A DNA stretch of 37,144 nt from an uncultured Faecalibacterium sp. GTDB taxonomy: Bacteria > Bacillota > Clostridia > Oscillospirales > Ruminococcaceae. Numbering within the stretch: the stretch's first letter is position 1; the number at the start of each line of letters is the position of its first letter. Positions 23,208 to 30,168 of the stretch are shown piece after piece. The position numbers and the translations under genes are program-made. Under the pieces are notes generated by a model. The model did no database searches. It saw only the letters and a program-made list of their open reading frames with translations, and was not told where the DNA came from. Location: positions 1 to 37,144 of the forward strand of contig CAKSWU010000021.1 in assembly GCA_934513205.1 (NCBI GenBank), written 5' to 3'.

Positions 23208-23236
23208 ATAATACTATCTTTTGCGCCTGTGCACAA
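23208..23236 (-). promoter_or_regulatory. Promoter of the M50-scpAB-ytfIJ operon
   Basis: On the minus strand TTGTGC (23231-23236) and TATTAT (23208-23213) with a 17-bp spacer. It is divergent from the rpmB promoter 40 bp away. Confidence 0.6.
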
Positions 23237-23275
23237 GTGCCCGGCAAAAATCACGGATCTTTTTTAAAAAAAGGC

Positions 23276-23304
23276 TTGCTTTTTGCGGCAGAATCTGATA
23301 CAAT
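23276..23304 (+). promoter_or_regulatory. Sigma-A promoter of rpmB
   Basis: TTGCTT (23276-23281) and TACAAT (23299-23304) with a 17-bp spacer and an upstream A/T-rich tract that could act as an UP element. Confidence 0.75.
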
Positions 23305-23357
23305 AGTCAAGCTGATTATTTTGATTCCTTACTTCACTAGCAGGAGGTGCAAGTACC

Positions 23358-23546
23358 ATGGCTAAATGTGAATGCTGCGGCAAGGGTGTTACCTTTGGTA
23401 TTAAGGTTTCCCACTCTCATCGCCGTTCCAACCGTACCTGGAAGTCGAATGTCCGTCGTGTCAAGGCGGTCGTTGAGGGTTCTCCCAAGTACGTCTACGC
23501 ATGCTCCCGTTGCCTGCGCGCTGGCAAAGTTACCCGCGCTGTCTAA
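23358..23546 (+). CDS. rpmB: 50S ribosomal protein L28
   Basis: 62 residues, the usual size. MAKCECCGKGVTFGIKVSHS and the SHRRSNRTWKSNVRRVK and YACSRCLRAGKV segments are diagnostic. The cysteine pairs CECC and CSRC make it the zinc-binding (C+) paralogue type. The ribosome site AGGAGGTG is strong, and a terminator directly follows. Confidence 0.97.
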   Translation: MAKCECCGKGVTFGIKVSHSHRRSNRTWKSNVRRVKAVVEGSPKYVYACSRCLRAGKVTRAV

Positions 23547-23559
23547 TTTGGTGTATGTG

Positions 23560-23592
23560 GCCGGTCACTTTGTCGAGTGGCCGGCTTTTTTT
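23560..23592 (+). terminator. Terminator of rpmB
   Basis: GCCGGTCACT (23560-23569) pairs with AGTGGCCGGC (23576-23585, one G-U), followed by seven T residues. Confidence 0.92.
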
Positions 23593-23615
23593 GTTGCTGT
23601 AAGGAGATAATTCGT

Positions 23616-23792
23616 ATGGCTCTTCCCAACGATCCCATCATGCTGCTGAGCATGGTGAACATGAAACTGCGGGACATGTACAAAGATCTCGATGCTATGT
23701 GCGATGATCTGGACGCCGACAAGGCCGATCTGTGCGCAAAGCTGAAGGCAGCGGGTTATGAATACGACCCCTGCCGCAACCAGTTCCTCTGA
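23616..23792 (+). CDS. DUF4250 family small protein
   Basis: 58 residues. The N-terminus MALPNDPIMLLSMVNMKLRD is the hallmark of DUF4250, a small acidic protein found across Clostridia; the rest is helical with LDADKADLCAKLKAAGYEYD and a C-terminal CRNQF. The function is unknown. The ATG follows AAGGAGATAA. It may be transcribed by read-through of the rpmB terminator. Confidence 0.87.
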   Translation: MALPNDPIMLLSMVNMKLRDMYKDLDAMCDDLDADKADLCAKLKAAGYEYDPCRNQFL

Positions 23793-23868
23793 AAAAGCAG
23801 ATGACCGGCACCGCCGCGCAGCGACTGTGCCCGGGCCGGTGAATGATAGAATAAGGAGTGCTTGATTT

Positions 23869-24624
23869 ATGATCCAGGGTACCTATTACAAAGAATGGAG
23901 CAGCGCGCTGAACCGCGAGATGGAGTTCAAGGTATACGGCAGCGCCGGTGTTCCGGTGCTGGCTCTGCCTGCCCGGGGCGGACGCTTTTATGATTGGGAG
24001 AACAACGGTATGCCGGACGCCATTGCCCAGCTGCTGAGCGAAGGCAAGGTACAGCTGTTCTGCGCCGACAGCATCGACAATGAAGCCGTGCTGAACGGTG
24101 AGGCTTCGGTGCGCCGCCGTGCTGAGATGGAGGAAAAGTACTTCGTTTATCTGACTGCTGAGCTGGCTCCCCGCATCCTGACCCTGAACGGTGCCGAAAA
24201 AGGCATCGGGATCTGGGCTGTCGGCGTAGATCTGGGAGCTGTTCAGGCCGTCAGCTGCCGCCTGCGCCGTCCGCAGCTGTTTGCCGGTGCCATGGGTCTT
24301 GGCGGTATCTACGACCTGACCCGCTTCTGGGGCAGTGAAAACGATGATCTGGTGCTGCGTTCTTCCCCGCTGGTCTACCTGAGCGAGACCGGCATCGCTA
24401 ACAAGCTGGTTCTGGCAAAGGCCGATGAAAACAGTCTGATGCTCTGCGCCGGTCAGGGCGCTTACGAGAGCGATGCGCTGGATGACACGCAGGCACTGGC
24501 GGACCTGCTGAAGGATCAGGATCTGCCCGCCCATCTGGAGATCTGGGGTAGCGATGTCTCCCACGACTGGTACTGGTGGGGCCGGATGCTGGGTCTGTTC
24601 GTGCCCCGCATTCTGGAAAAGTGA
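23869..24624 (+). CDS. Esterase-like alpha/beta-hydrolase without the usual Ser nucleophile
   Basis: 251 residues resembling the small esterase family of Clostridia: LALPARGGRFYDWENNGM at the first loop, FCADSIDNEAVLN, a LFAGAMGLGGIYDLTRFWG segment after the nucleophile elbow, LCAGQGAYESD and a C-terminal SDVSHDWYWWGRM that holds the catalytic His (His232). The elbow, which normally reads G-x-S-x-G, reads GVDLG (residues 119-123), so the serine is replaced by Asp121. It may be a non-catalytic relative or use Asp as nucleophile. AAGGAG precedes the ATG, and the gene ends with its own terminator. The substrate is unknown. Confidence 0.8.
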   Translation: MIQGTYYKEWSSALNREMEFKVYGSAGVPVLALPARGGRFYDWENNGMPDAIAQLLSEGKVQLFCADSIDNEAVLNGEASVRRRAEMEEKYFVYLTAELAPRILTLNGAEKGIGIWAVGVDLGAVQAVSCRLRRPQLFAGAMGLGGIYDLTRFWGSENDDLVLRSSPLVYLSETGIANKLVLAKADENSLMLCAGQGAYESDALDDTQALADLLKDQDLPAHLEIWGSDVSHDWYWWGRMLGLFVPRILEK

Positions 24625-24647
24625 TCATTCCATCGTTATATTGCAGC

Positions 24648-24685
24648 AGGGAAGCGTCTTTTGGGGACGCTTCCCTGTTTTTGTT
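24648..24685 (+). terminator. Terminator of the esterase-like gene
   Basis: AGGGAAGCGTC pairs perfectly with GACGCTTCCCT around a short loop, followed by GTTTTTG. Confidence 0.92.
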
Positions 24686-24731
24686 TGTGCGATACCCCGC
24701 CGCCCTATTTGTGAAAATTACACTTCCCCCC

Positions 24732-24791
24732 TTGAATCATCCGGGTTGTTGTGTTATACTCATGCCGTCAAATAAATACCCCCCTCGGGTA
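24732..24791 (+). promoter_or_regulatory. csoR-copA promoter with CsoR-like operator
   Basis: TTGAAT (24732-24737) and TATACT (24755-24760) with a 17-bp spacer. Downstream, at 24777-24791, lies TACCCCCCTCGGGTA, a TACCC...GGGTA pseudo-palindrome like known CsoR operators. A repressor there would sit about 10-25 bp after the RNA start and block elongation or open-complex exit. Confidence 0.65.
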
Positions 24792-24805
24792 AAGGAGCCT
24801 GCCTT

Positions 24806-25156
24806 ATGGAGAATGAAAAAAAGACCTGCTGCGCCCCCTCTGCTGATGCTGCCCCGGAAAATTGCTGTTCCTCCTGCTGCCACCACAAAGACCGCAGTCC
24901 GGAAGAATACAAGGCCCTGATGAACCGGCTGAGCCGCATTGAGGGACAGGTGCGCGGCATTCGCGGCATGCTGGAAAAGGACGCCTACTGCGTGGACATC
25001 CTTGTTCAGGTGACGGCGGCGAACTCTGCCCTGAACAGTTTTGCCAAGGAACTGCTGAGCCAGCACGTCCGCACCTGTGTGGCGGACGACCTGCGGGACG
25101 GCAGCGAGGAAAAGCTGGAAGAGCTCATCCGCCTGCTGCCGCGGCTGATGAAATGA
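24806..25156 (+). CDS. csoR: Copper-sensing repressor CsoR
   Basis: 116 residues of the four-helix CsoR/RcnR family (LMNRLSRIEGQVRGIRGMLE). The Cu(I) ligands are in the canonical Cys-His-Cys pattern: Cys62, His87 and Cys91, with spacings of 25 and 4 as in characterised CsoR. An unusual Cys/His-rich N-terminal tail (Cys8, Cys9, Cys20, Cys21, Cys24, Cys25, His26, His27) precedes the fold. It should repress the operon when copper-free and leave DNA when Cu(I) binds. The ATG follows AAAGGAG, and a CsoR-like operator lies just upstream. copA follows 36 bp downstream. Confidence 0.93.
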   Translation: MENEKKTCCAPSADAAPENCCSSCCHHKDRSPEEYKALMNRLSRIEGQVRGIRGMLEKDAYCVDILVQVTAANSALNSFAKELLSQHVRTCVADDLRDGSEEKLEELIRLLPRLMK

Positions 25157-25192
25157 CCCTTTCCGCACATCCGCAACGACAGGAGTGATACA

Positions 25193-27754
25193 ATGGAACA
25201 ATTCAATGTAACCGGCATGAGCTGTGCAGCCTGCTCTGCCCGGGTGGAAAAAGCTGTGCGCAAGGTGCCCGGCGTCACTGGCTGTTCGGTAAGCCTGCTG
25301 ACCAATTCCATGGGCGTGGAGGGTACCGCACAGGAGGCCGATATCCTCAAAGCAGTACAGGACGCCGGTTACGGTGCCAGCCCCAAGGGCGCACAAAAAG
25401 CATCCGCATCTGCAGAGGCGGACGCCCTGACCGACCACGAGACCCCGAAACTGCGTCGGCGACTGATTGCATCGCTGGGCTTTTTGCTGATACTGATGTA
25501 CTTTTCCATGGGGCACATGATGTGGGGCTGGCCCCTGCCCCGCTGGTTTGACGGAAATCACATTGCCATGGGGCTGGTGCAGCTGCTGCTTGCCGGCATC
25601 GTGATGGTCATCAACCAGAAGTTCTTCATCAGCGGCTTCAAGGGGCTGGTCCACGGCGCGCCCAACATGGACACACTGGTAGCGATGGGCTCCATGGCAA
25701 GCTTTGTGTGGAGCACCTACGCCCTGTTTGCCATGACCGATGCCCAGCTGCACGGCGATGATGCGCGGGTCATGCACTATATGATGGAGTTCTATTTTGA
25801 GTCCGCTGCCATGATCCTGACCCTCATCACAGTGGGCAAGATGCTGGAAGCCCGCTCCAAGGGCAAGACCACCGATGCGCTGAAAAGCCTGATGAAGCTG
25901 GCACCCCAGACTGCCACCCTGCTGCGGGACGGTGCCGAGGTGACCGTGCCCATCCGGCAGGTGCAGCCGGGCGATGTCTTTGTGGTGCGCCCCGGCGAGA
26001 ACATCCCTGTGGACGGCATCGTGCTGGAAGGCAGCAGCGCTGTGAACGAAAGTGCCCTGACCGGTGAGAGCATCCCGGCGGACAAAGCCGAGGGCGACAC
26101 CGTCAGCGCCGCCACCACCAACCAGTCCGGCTACCTGCAATGCCGCGCCACCCGCGTGGGCGAAGACACCACGCTGGCTCAGATCATCCGGATGGTCAGC
26201 GATGCCGCCGCCACCAAGGCCCCCATTGCAAAGATTGCGGATACCGTGTCCGGATTCTTCGTGCCTGCGGTTATTACGGTTGCAGTAGTCACCACGGCGG
26301 TCTGGCTGCTGCTGGGCCGGGACGCAGGCTATGCCCTGGCCCGGGGCATCTCGGTGCTGGTCATCAGCTGCCCCTGCGCGCTGGGGCTGGCGACCCCGGT
26401 CGCCATCATGGTGGGCAATGGGCTGGGTGCCAGAAACGGCATCCTGTTCAAGACCGCCGCTTCGCTGGAAGCCGCAGGCCGCACCCGCATCGTGGCGCTG
26501 GACAAGACCGGCACCATTACCCGGGGCGAGCCGGAGGTCACCGGTCTCTTCCCCGCTCCGGGTGTGGCAGAGACCGAGCTGCTGACCCTTGCCGCCGCGC
26601 TGGAGCGCCGCAGCGAGCACCCACTGGCAAAGGCCGTGCTGGCCTGCGCCGGGAGCCGGGAGCTGGATGTGCCGGAGGTCACCGATTTTTCTGCACTGCC
26701 GGGCAACGGTCTGACCGCAAAACTGGACGGTATTGAAATTTTTGGCGGAAATGCGTCCTTTGTCGGCAAAAGGCTGTCGCTGCCCGCACAGATGCAGGCA
26801 AAGGCGGCAGAGCTTGCAGCGCAGGGCAAAACGCCCCTGTTTTTTGGCACTGCCAGCCGCCTGCTGGGCGTTGTGGCTGTGGCAGACACCCTCAAGGAGG
26901 ACAGTCCCCGCGCCATCCGGGAGCTGCAGGGCATGGGCATCCGGGTGGTGATGCTGACCGGCGACAACCAGCGCACCGCTGACGCCATCGGTCGGCAGGC
27001 CGGGGTGGACGAGGTCGTTGCCGGAGTCCTGCCGGACGGCAAAGAGGCGGTCATCCGGCAGCTGCAGCAGTACGGCAAGGTCGCCATGGTGGGCGACGGC
27101 ATCAACGATGCCCCTGCCCTGACCCGCGCCGACACCGGCATCGCCATCGGTGCCGGCACAGACGTTGCCATCGACGCTGCGGACGTGGTGTTGATGAACT
27201 CCAAGCTGTCGGATGTGCCCGCCGCCATCCGCCTGAGCCGTGCTGCCGTGCGCAACATCCACGAAAATCTGTTCTGGGCGTTCATCTACAACCTCATCGG
27301 CATCCCGCTGGCTGCCGGTGTGTTCACTCCCTTTGGCCTGACCCTGAACCCCATGTTCGGTGCCGCCGCCATGAGCCTGTCCAGTTTCTGCGTGGTCAGC
27401 AACGCTTTGCGACTGAACCTGTTTGATGTGCACAGCGCAAAGCACGACCGCCGTCCCCAAAATGTCCCCGCCCTGCCTGCTGCGCTTCTGCAGCACGCAG
27501 CGGAAGAAATACACTCTGAATCCAACACCAAGGAGGAACTTATTATGAAAAAGACCCTGAAGGTAGAGGGCATGATGTGCCACCACTGCGAAGCCCGCGT
27601 GAAGAAAGCTCTGGAGGCCCTGCCGCAGGTGGATGAAGCCGTGGTGAGTCACGAGTCCGGCACCGCCATCGTTGTCCTGAACAGCGAGGTAAGCAATGAT
27701 GTTCTGAAAAAAGCTGTGGAGGATCAGGATTATCCTGTCACCGACATCCAGTAA
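25193..27754 (+). CDS. copA: Copper-exporting P1B-type ATPase with C-terminal CopZ-like domain
   Basis: 853 residues. An N-terminal metal-binding HMA domain (GMSCAAC, Cys11 and Cys14) is followed by the P1B core: ALTGES, the membrane CPC motif in SCPCALGLATP, the phosphorylation site DKTGTITRG, the HPLAKAV motif and GDGINDAPAL. It pumps Cu(I) out of the cell. After the last membrane helix and a linker of about 40 residues, the frame continues without a stop into a second HMA domain (from residue 785; GMMCHHC) that by itself is a complete CopZ-like chaperone. A strong internal ribosome site precedes that domain. The usual CopA is about 740-800 residues with no C-terminal HMA. AGGAGTGATACA precedes the ATG. 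Confidence 0.95.
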   Translation: MEQFNVTGMSCAACSARVEKAVRKVPGVTGCSVSLLTNSMGVEGTAQEADILKAVQDAGYGASPKGAQKASASAEADALTDHETPKLRRRLIASLGFLLILMYFSMGHMMWGWPLPRWFDGNHIAMGLVQLLLAGIVMVINQKFFISGFKGLVHGAPNMDTLVAMGSMASFVWSTYALFAMTDAQLHGDDARVMHYMMEFYFESAAMILTLITVGKMLEARSKGKTTDALKSLMKLAPQTATLLRDGAEVTVPIRQVQPGDVFVVRPGENIPVDGIVLEGSSAVNESALTGESIPADKAEGDTVSAATTNQSGYLQCRATRVGEDTTLAQIIRMVSDAAATKAPIAKIADTVSGFFVPAVITVAVVTTAVWLLLGRDAGYALARGISVLVISCPCALGLATPVAIMVGNGLGARNGILFKTAASLEAAGRTRIVALDKTGTITRGEPEVTGLFPAPGVAETELLTLAAALERRSEHPLAKAVLACAGSRELDVPEVTDFSALPGNGLTAKLDGIEIFGGNASFVGKRLSLPAQMQAKAAELAAQGKTPLFFGTASRLLGVVAVADTLKEDSPRAIRELQGMGIRVVMLTGDNQRTADAIGRQAGVDEVVAGVLPDGKEAVIRQLQQYGKVAMVGDGINDAPALTRADTGIAIGAGTDVAIDAADVVLMNSKLSDVPAAIRLSRAAVRNIHENLFWAFIYNLIGIPLAAGVFTPFGLTLNPMFGAAAMSLSSFCVVSNALRLNLFDVHSAKHDRRPQNVPALPAALLQHAAEEIHSESNTKEELIMKKTLKVEGMMCHHCEARVKKALEALPQVDEAVVSHESGTAIVVLNSEVSNDVLKKAVEDQDYPVTDIQ
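27545..27754 (+). CDS. copZ: Nested in-frame start for a CopZ-like copper chaperone
   Basis: Inside the 3' end of copA and in the same frame, AAGGAGG (27530-27536) sits 8 nt before an ATG (27545). It would start a 69-residue protein beginning MKKTLKVEGMMCHHCEARVK, a typical HMA-fold copper chaperone with the CxxC metal site CHHC. The domain length, ATG and ideal spacing suggest that free CopZ is made in addition to the CopA fusion. The site may also be a relic of a once separate gene. Expression is inference. Confidence 0.6.
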   Translation: MKKTLKVEGMMCHHCEARVKKALEALPQVDEAVVSHESGTAIVVLNSEVSNDVLKKAVEDQDYPVTDIQ

Positions 27755-27799
27755 TTCCGGCACAAATTGTGAATCCCGAAAAATCTTTCTGTCCGTGCA

Positions 27800-27828
27800 T
27801 TGTCATAGCATTTTCCACGTCTTAGTAT
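27800..27828 (+). promoter_or_regulatory. Possible promoter downstream of copA
   Basis: TTGTCA (27800-27805) and TAGTAT (27823-27828) with a 17-bp spacer, about 60 bp before a strong terminator and with no protein gene between. Confidence 0.35.
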
Positions 27829-27893
27829 CAATGGCGTAATGCCGTGATCCTTTGTCAGAGCGAAATATGCTTATGCGGTGCATTGAAGCCCTT

Positions 27894-27934
27894 AGCCGCC
27901 GTGGAGCTGCAGCTCCCGGCGGCTTTCTTTTTTC
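27894..27934 (+). terminator. Terminator of csoR-copA or of a small RNA
   Basis: AGCCGCC and GGAGCTGCAGCTCC form a long stem closed by GGCGGCT, followed by TTCTTTTTT. Confidence 0.88.
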
Positions 27935-28150
27935 ACAGCCCTCCTCGCAAGATGGATGATATCCAACACCTGATCGATCGTCCGACTTGTTTCTGTCCTG
28001 TAAGCAATCATTTTTTCAAATCCAGGCTCCGAGCTATTTCTCTGTGTGTTTTTCGGCAGCGCATGACCAAAATCTAGTGTTTCGGCTTTTTGATGCTTGT
28101 ATATGCTCCAGACATCACAAAACAGCTCTGTCTCGTTCAGAATACCGTTG
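27935..28150 (-). pseudogene. Possible fragment of an unidentified gene
   Basis: Read leftward, about 70 codons from 28150 to 27935 are open and look protein-like (for example KHQKAETLDFGHALPKN and RTIDQVLDIIHLARR). Base composition is AT-richer than the neighbours. There is no ribosome site or upstream part: the frame abuts the plus-strand holin remnant. It may be a broken piece of a foreign gene. The family is not recognised. Confidence 0.25.
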
Positions 28151-28348
28151 GTGAAACCGGCGAGCACTTCCGCGTTGCACTTCGGCAAGCCGGTGCTGCC
28201 CATCGAGAGCCAGACCGTGGAGCAGCTGGTGACGGCAGGCATCACCACCGTTGCCGCGCTGATCGCATGGTGGAAGAACAACTCCTTCACCCCCGTCGCC
28301 ATCGAGGCGGACAAGACCTACGACCGCATCAAGGGTCGCAGCAAGTGA
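28151..28348 (+). pseudogene. 5'-truncated phage holin remnant
   Basis: The frame ending at 28348 encodes GKPVLPIESQTVEQLVTAGI, then TTVAALIAWWKNNSFTPVAI and EADKTYDRIKG. The AWWKNNSFT(P/Q)AAI-x-AD pattern is the end of small SPP1/phi29-type phage holins of Firmicutes, which make membrane lesions for lysis. The first membrane helix and start are missing: upstream codons are unrelated and have no ribosome site. A terminator follows at 28409. The remnant lies about 200 bp from the 3' end of ssrA. Confidence 0.65.
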
Positions 28349-28408
28349 GCCTGTGGGCTGACTGCCTCCATAGCGGAGGAAGCCCACGGAGCACCGCATA
28401 AAATGACA

Positions 28409-28448
28409 AGAGCCGCAGTTCCTTACAATGGGAGCTGCGGCTCTTTTT
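28409..28448 (+). terminator. Terminator after the holin remnant
   Basis: AGAGCCGCAG (28409-28418) pairs perfectly with CTGCGGCTCT (28435-28444), followed by a T run. Confidence 0.88.
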
Positions 28449-28509
28449 GGTTGTGTATCTATTTCAGACAGGACAAAGTGGGTTATCCGGTGGGTTTTTG
28501 ATAGAAGAA

Positions 28510-28541
28510 AAGCACCCGGAAACAACCGTTTCTAGGTGCTT
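28510..28541 (-). terminator. Terminator of tmRNA
   Basis: On the minus strand AAGCACC/GGTGCTT with an inner GAAAC/GTTTC pairing, followed by TTCTTCT. The other strand also has a T run, so it may act both ways. Confidence 0.75.
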
Positions 28542-28547
28542 TTTAAA

Positions 28548-28898
28548 TGGTGGAGGCGATGGGAGTCGAACCCATGTCCGAAAAGAGTTCAGTGCAGGTG
28601 TCTCCGGGTGCAGGCGATCTACAACATTCCCGCCGCGCCACGCCGATCGTCAGGCTAACGCTTTGGTAGCTTCATGAGTTCCTGCCGGTCCGCAAAGCTT
28701 AGGTCCGTTCAGGTGCTGTGTCTAAAGGACGCCCCGGCCCCACACGACACAAGAGTGGGCGGAACGCGCAGCACTCAGGCTGCGAGCAACTGATAATTAT
28801 TGTTGTCAGTTAATTTTTTTGGAGGAGTTATAGAGCAGTTCCCCCACTGCTACCCGCTGCCCAGACCTCGCTCCCCCCGTCGAAACCTTTACGCCCCC
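28548..28898 (-). ncRNA. ssrA: Transfer-messenger RNA
   Basis: 351 nt. The 5' end GGGGGCGTAAAGGTTTCGAC and the 3' end GGGTTCGACTCCCATCGCCTC plus ACCA are the tRNA-like halves. The acceptor stem pairs over 7 bp with the third pair G-U, the alanyl-tRNA synthetase identity signal, and CCA is encoded. The tag frame ends KKLTDNNNYQLLAA and stops at TGA (28775-28777). With SmpB it rescues stalled ribosomes and tags the unfinished protein for proteolysis. No GCN alanine codon stands at the head of this frame, so the resume codon is unclear. smpB lies 66 bp upstream on the same strand. Confidence 0.95.
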
Positions 28899-28903
28899 AT
28901 AAA

Positions 28904-28923
28904 AGCACATCCTGCGATGTGCT
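28904..28923 (-). promoter_or_regulatory. Hairpin between smpB and tmRNA
   Basis: AGCACATC and GATGTGCT form a perfect 8-bp stem with a 4-nt loop, 5 nt before the mature tmRNA 5' end, followed by TTTTATG. It could be a weak terminator for smpB or a processing signal. Confidence 0.4.
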
Positions 28924-28964
28924 AAAAGCGATGGTTTGCTGCGGCAAGACGCAGTCTGATTGGA

Positions 28965-29447
28965 TCAATAATACTGACCGTTGGATTTCACTGCCCGGTC
29001 GATGGAGCGTTTTGCATCACGCTGCGCGGCATCGGCACGCTTGTCGTAAAGCTTTTTGCCTTTGCACAGGCCCACTTCCATCTTCACGCGGCCATGCTTG
29101 AAGTAGAGAGAAAGCGGCACAAGGGTGTATCCCTGCAGCTTGCACTGCTGGTGCAGCCGCCGGATCTCGCTCTTGTGGGCCAGCAAACGCCGGACGCGCA
29201 TGGGGTCCTGGTTGAACAGGTTGCCGTGGTCGTAGGGGCTGATGTGCATTCCCTTGACCAGAAGCTCGCCGTTCTCAATATCCACCCAGCTGTCCTTCAG
29301 GTTGACGCCGCCGGCCCGCAGGCTCTTCACCTCGGTGCCCTTCAGCTCCAACCCGGTCTCCAGCGCTTCCAGAACAAAATACTCGTGGCGCGCTTCCCGG
29401 TTGGTGGCGATGGTCTTTGTCGCCGGACGCTCTTTTGTGGGTGCCAT
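28965..29447 (-). CDS. smpB: SsrA-binding protein SmpB
   Basis: 160 residues, the normal size. ATNREARHEYFVLEALETGL, ELKGTEVKSLRAG, ISPYDHGN and the C-terminal KGKKLYDKRADAAQRDAKRS are diagnostic. SmpB binds the tRNA-like part of tmRNA and carries it to stalled ribosomes; the basic C-terminal tail reads the empty mRNA channel. The ATG follows AAAGGAGGCG. Its partner RNA ssrA lies immediately downstream. Confidence 0.97.
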   Translation of the reverse strand: MAPTKERPATKTIATNREARHEYFVLEALETGLELKGTEVKSLRAGGVNLKDSWVDIENGELLVKGMHISPYDHGNLFNQDPMRVRRLLAHKSEIRRLHQQCKLQGYTLVPLSLYFKHGRVKMEVGLCKGKKLYDKRADAAQRDAKRSIDRAVKSNGQYY

Positions 29448-29485
29448 GGGGCGCGCCTCCTTTCCCGATTCCGGTCTGTTGTATC

Positions 29486-29513
29486 AGTATATCACGTTCC
29501 GGCTGATTTTCAA
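29486..29513 (-). promoter_or_regulatory. Promoter of smpB (and ssrA)
   Basis: On the minus strand TTGAAA (29508-29513) and TATACT (29486-29491), 16-bp spacer, with an extended TGA before the -10. Confidence 0.7.
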
Positions 29514-29549
29514 GAGGTATTTTTGAAGGAACTGTTAACTTTTCCCAGC

Positions 29550-30149
29550 TTACAGCTCCGCACGGTCGGAAAGTGCACGGAACAGGGTGTTGTCGTCCAC
29601 ATATTCCAGATTGCCGCCCACCGGCAGACCCTGCGCAAGGCGGGTGGTCCGGATGCCCAGCGGCTTGATGAGCTTTGCCAGATACATGGCAGTGGCCTCG
29701 CCTTCCACGGTGGGGTTCATTGCCATGATGACCTCTTTCACCTTGTCATCCCCCAGCCGTGCCAGCAGTTCCCGAACCGTGAGCTGGTCGGCACCGATGC
29801 CGTTGACCGGGTCCATCAGGCCGTAAAGCACATGATACTGTCCGTTATACTCCCGGGTGCGCTCAAATGCCTGCACGTCGCGGGGGTTCTCCACCACGCA
29901 GATGACCGAATCATCCCGCTTGGGGCTGGCGCAGATGGGGCACAGGTCCGCCTCGGTGTAGTTCTGGCAGATGCGGCAGCGGTGGATGCGGGTGTGAGCG
30001 CCCTGAATGGCATCCACCAGTTTCTTTGCATCCTCATCGGACATGCTCAGCACCTGATAGGCCATTCGGGTAGCGTTTTTGTTTCCGATGCCCTTGAATT
30101 TGCTGAACGTCTCGATCAGCCGTTCCAGCGGGGCAGCCGTGTAACCCAT
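29550..30149 (-). CDS. recR: Recombination protein RecR
   Basis: 199 residues, standard size. A helix-hairpin-helix (FSKFKGIGNKNATRMAYQ) is followed by a four-cysteine zinc finger (CRICQNYTEADLCPIC) and a Toprim domain (ICVVENPRDVQAFERTREYN). RecR works with RecF and RecO to load RecA on gapped DNA. It ends the dnaX-ebfC-recR operon, a widely conserved order; its start lies 19 bp after the ebfC stop. Confidence 0.97.
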   Translation of the reverse strand: MGYTAAPLERLIETFSKFKGIGNKNATRMAYQVLSMSDEDAKKLVDAIQGAHTRIHRCRICQNYTEADLCPICASPKRDDSVICVVENPRDVQAFERTREYNGQYHVLYGLMDPVNGIGADQLTVRELLARLGDDKVKEVIMAMNPTVEGEATAMYLAKLIKPLGIRTTRLAQGLPVGGNLEYVDDNTLFRALSDRAEL

Positions 30150-30168
30150 GTTCGTTCCTCCTGCCGGA

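Noticed and set aside
24737..27763. A 1008-codon open frame antisense to copA
   Set aside because: Open because of GC-rich third codon positions; His/Gly/Gln-rich with no domain, no ribosome site, and covered by the clear csoR-copA genes on the other strand.
27755..28547. Second phage attachment site or integrase near ssrA
   Set aside because: No repeat of the ssrA 3' end and no integrase frame were seen in the interval.
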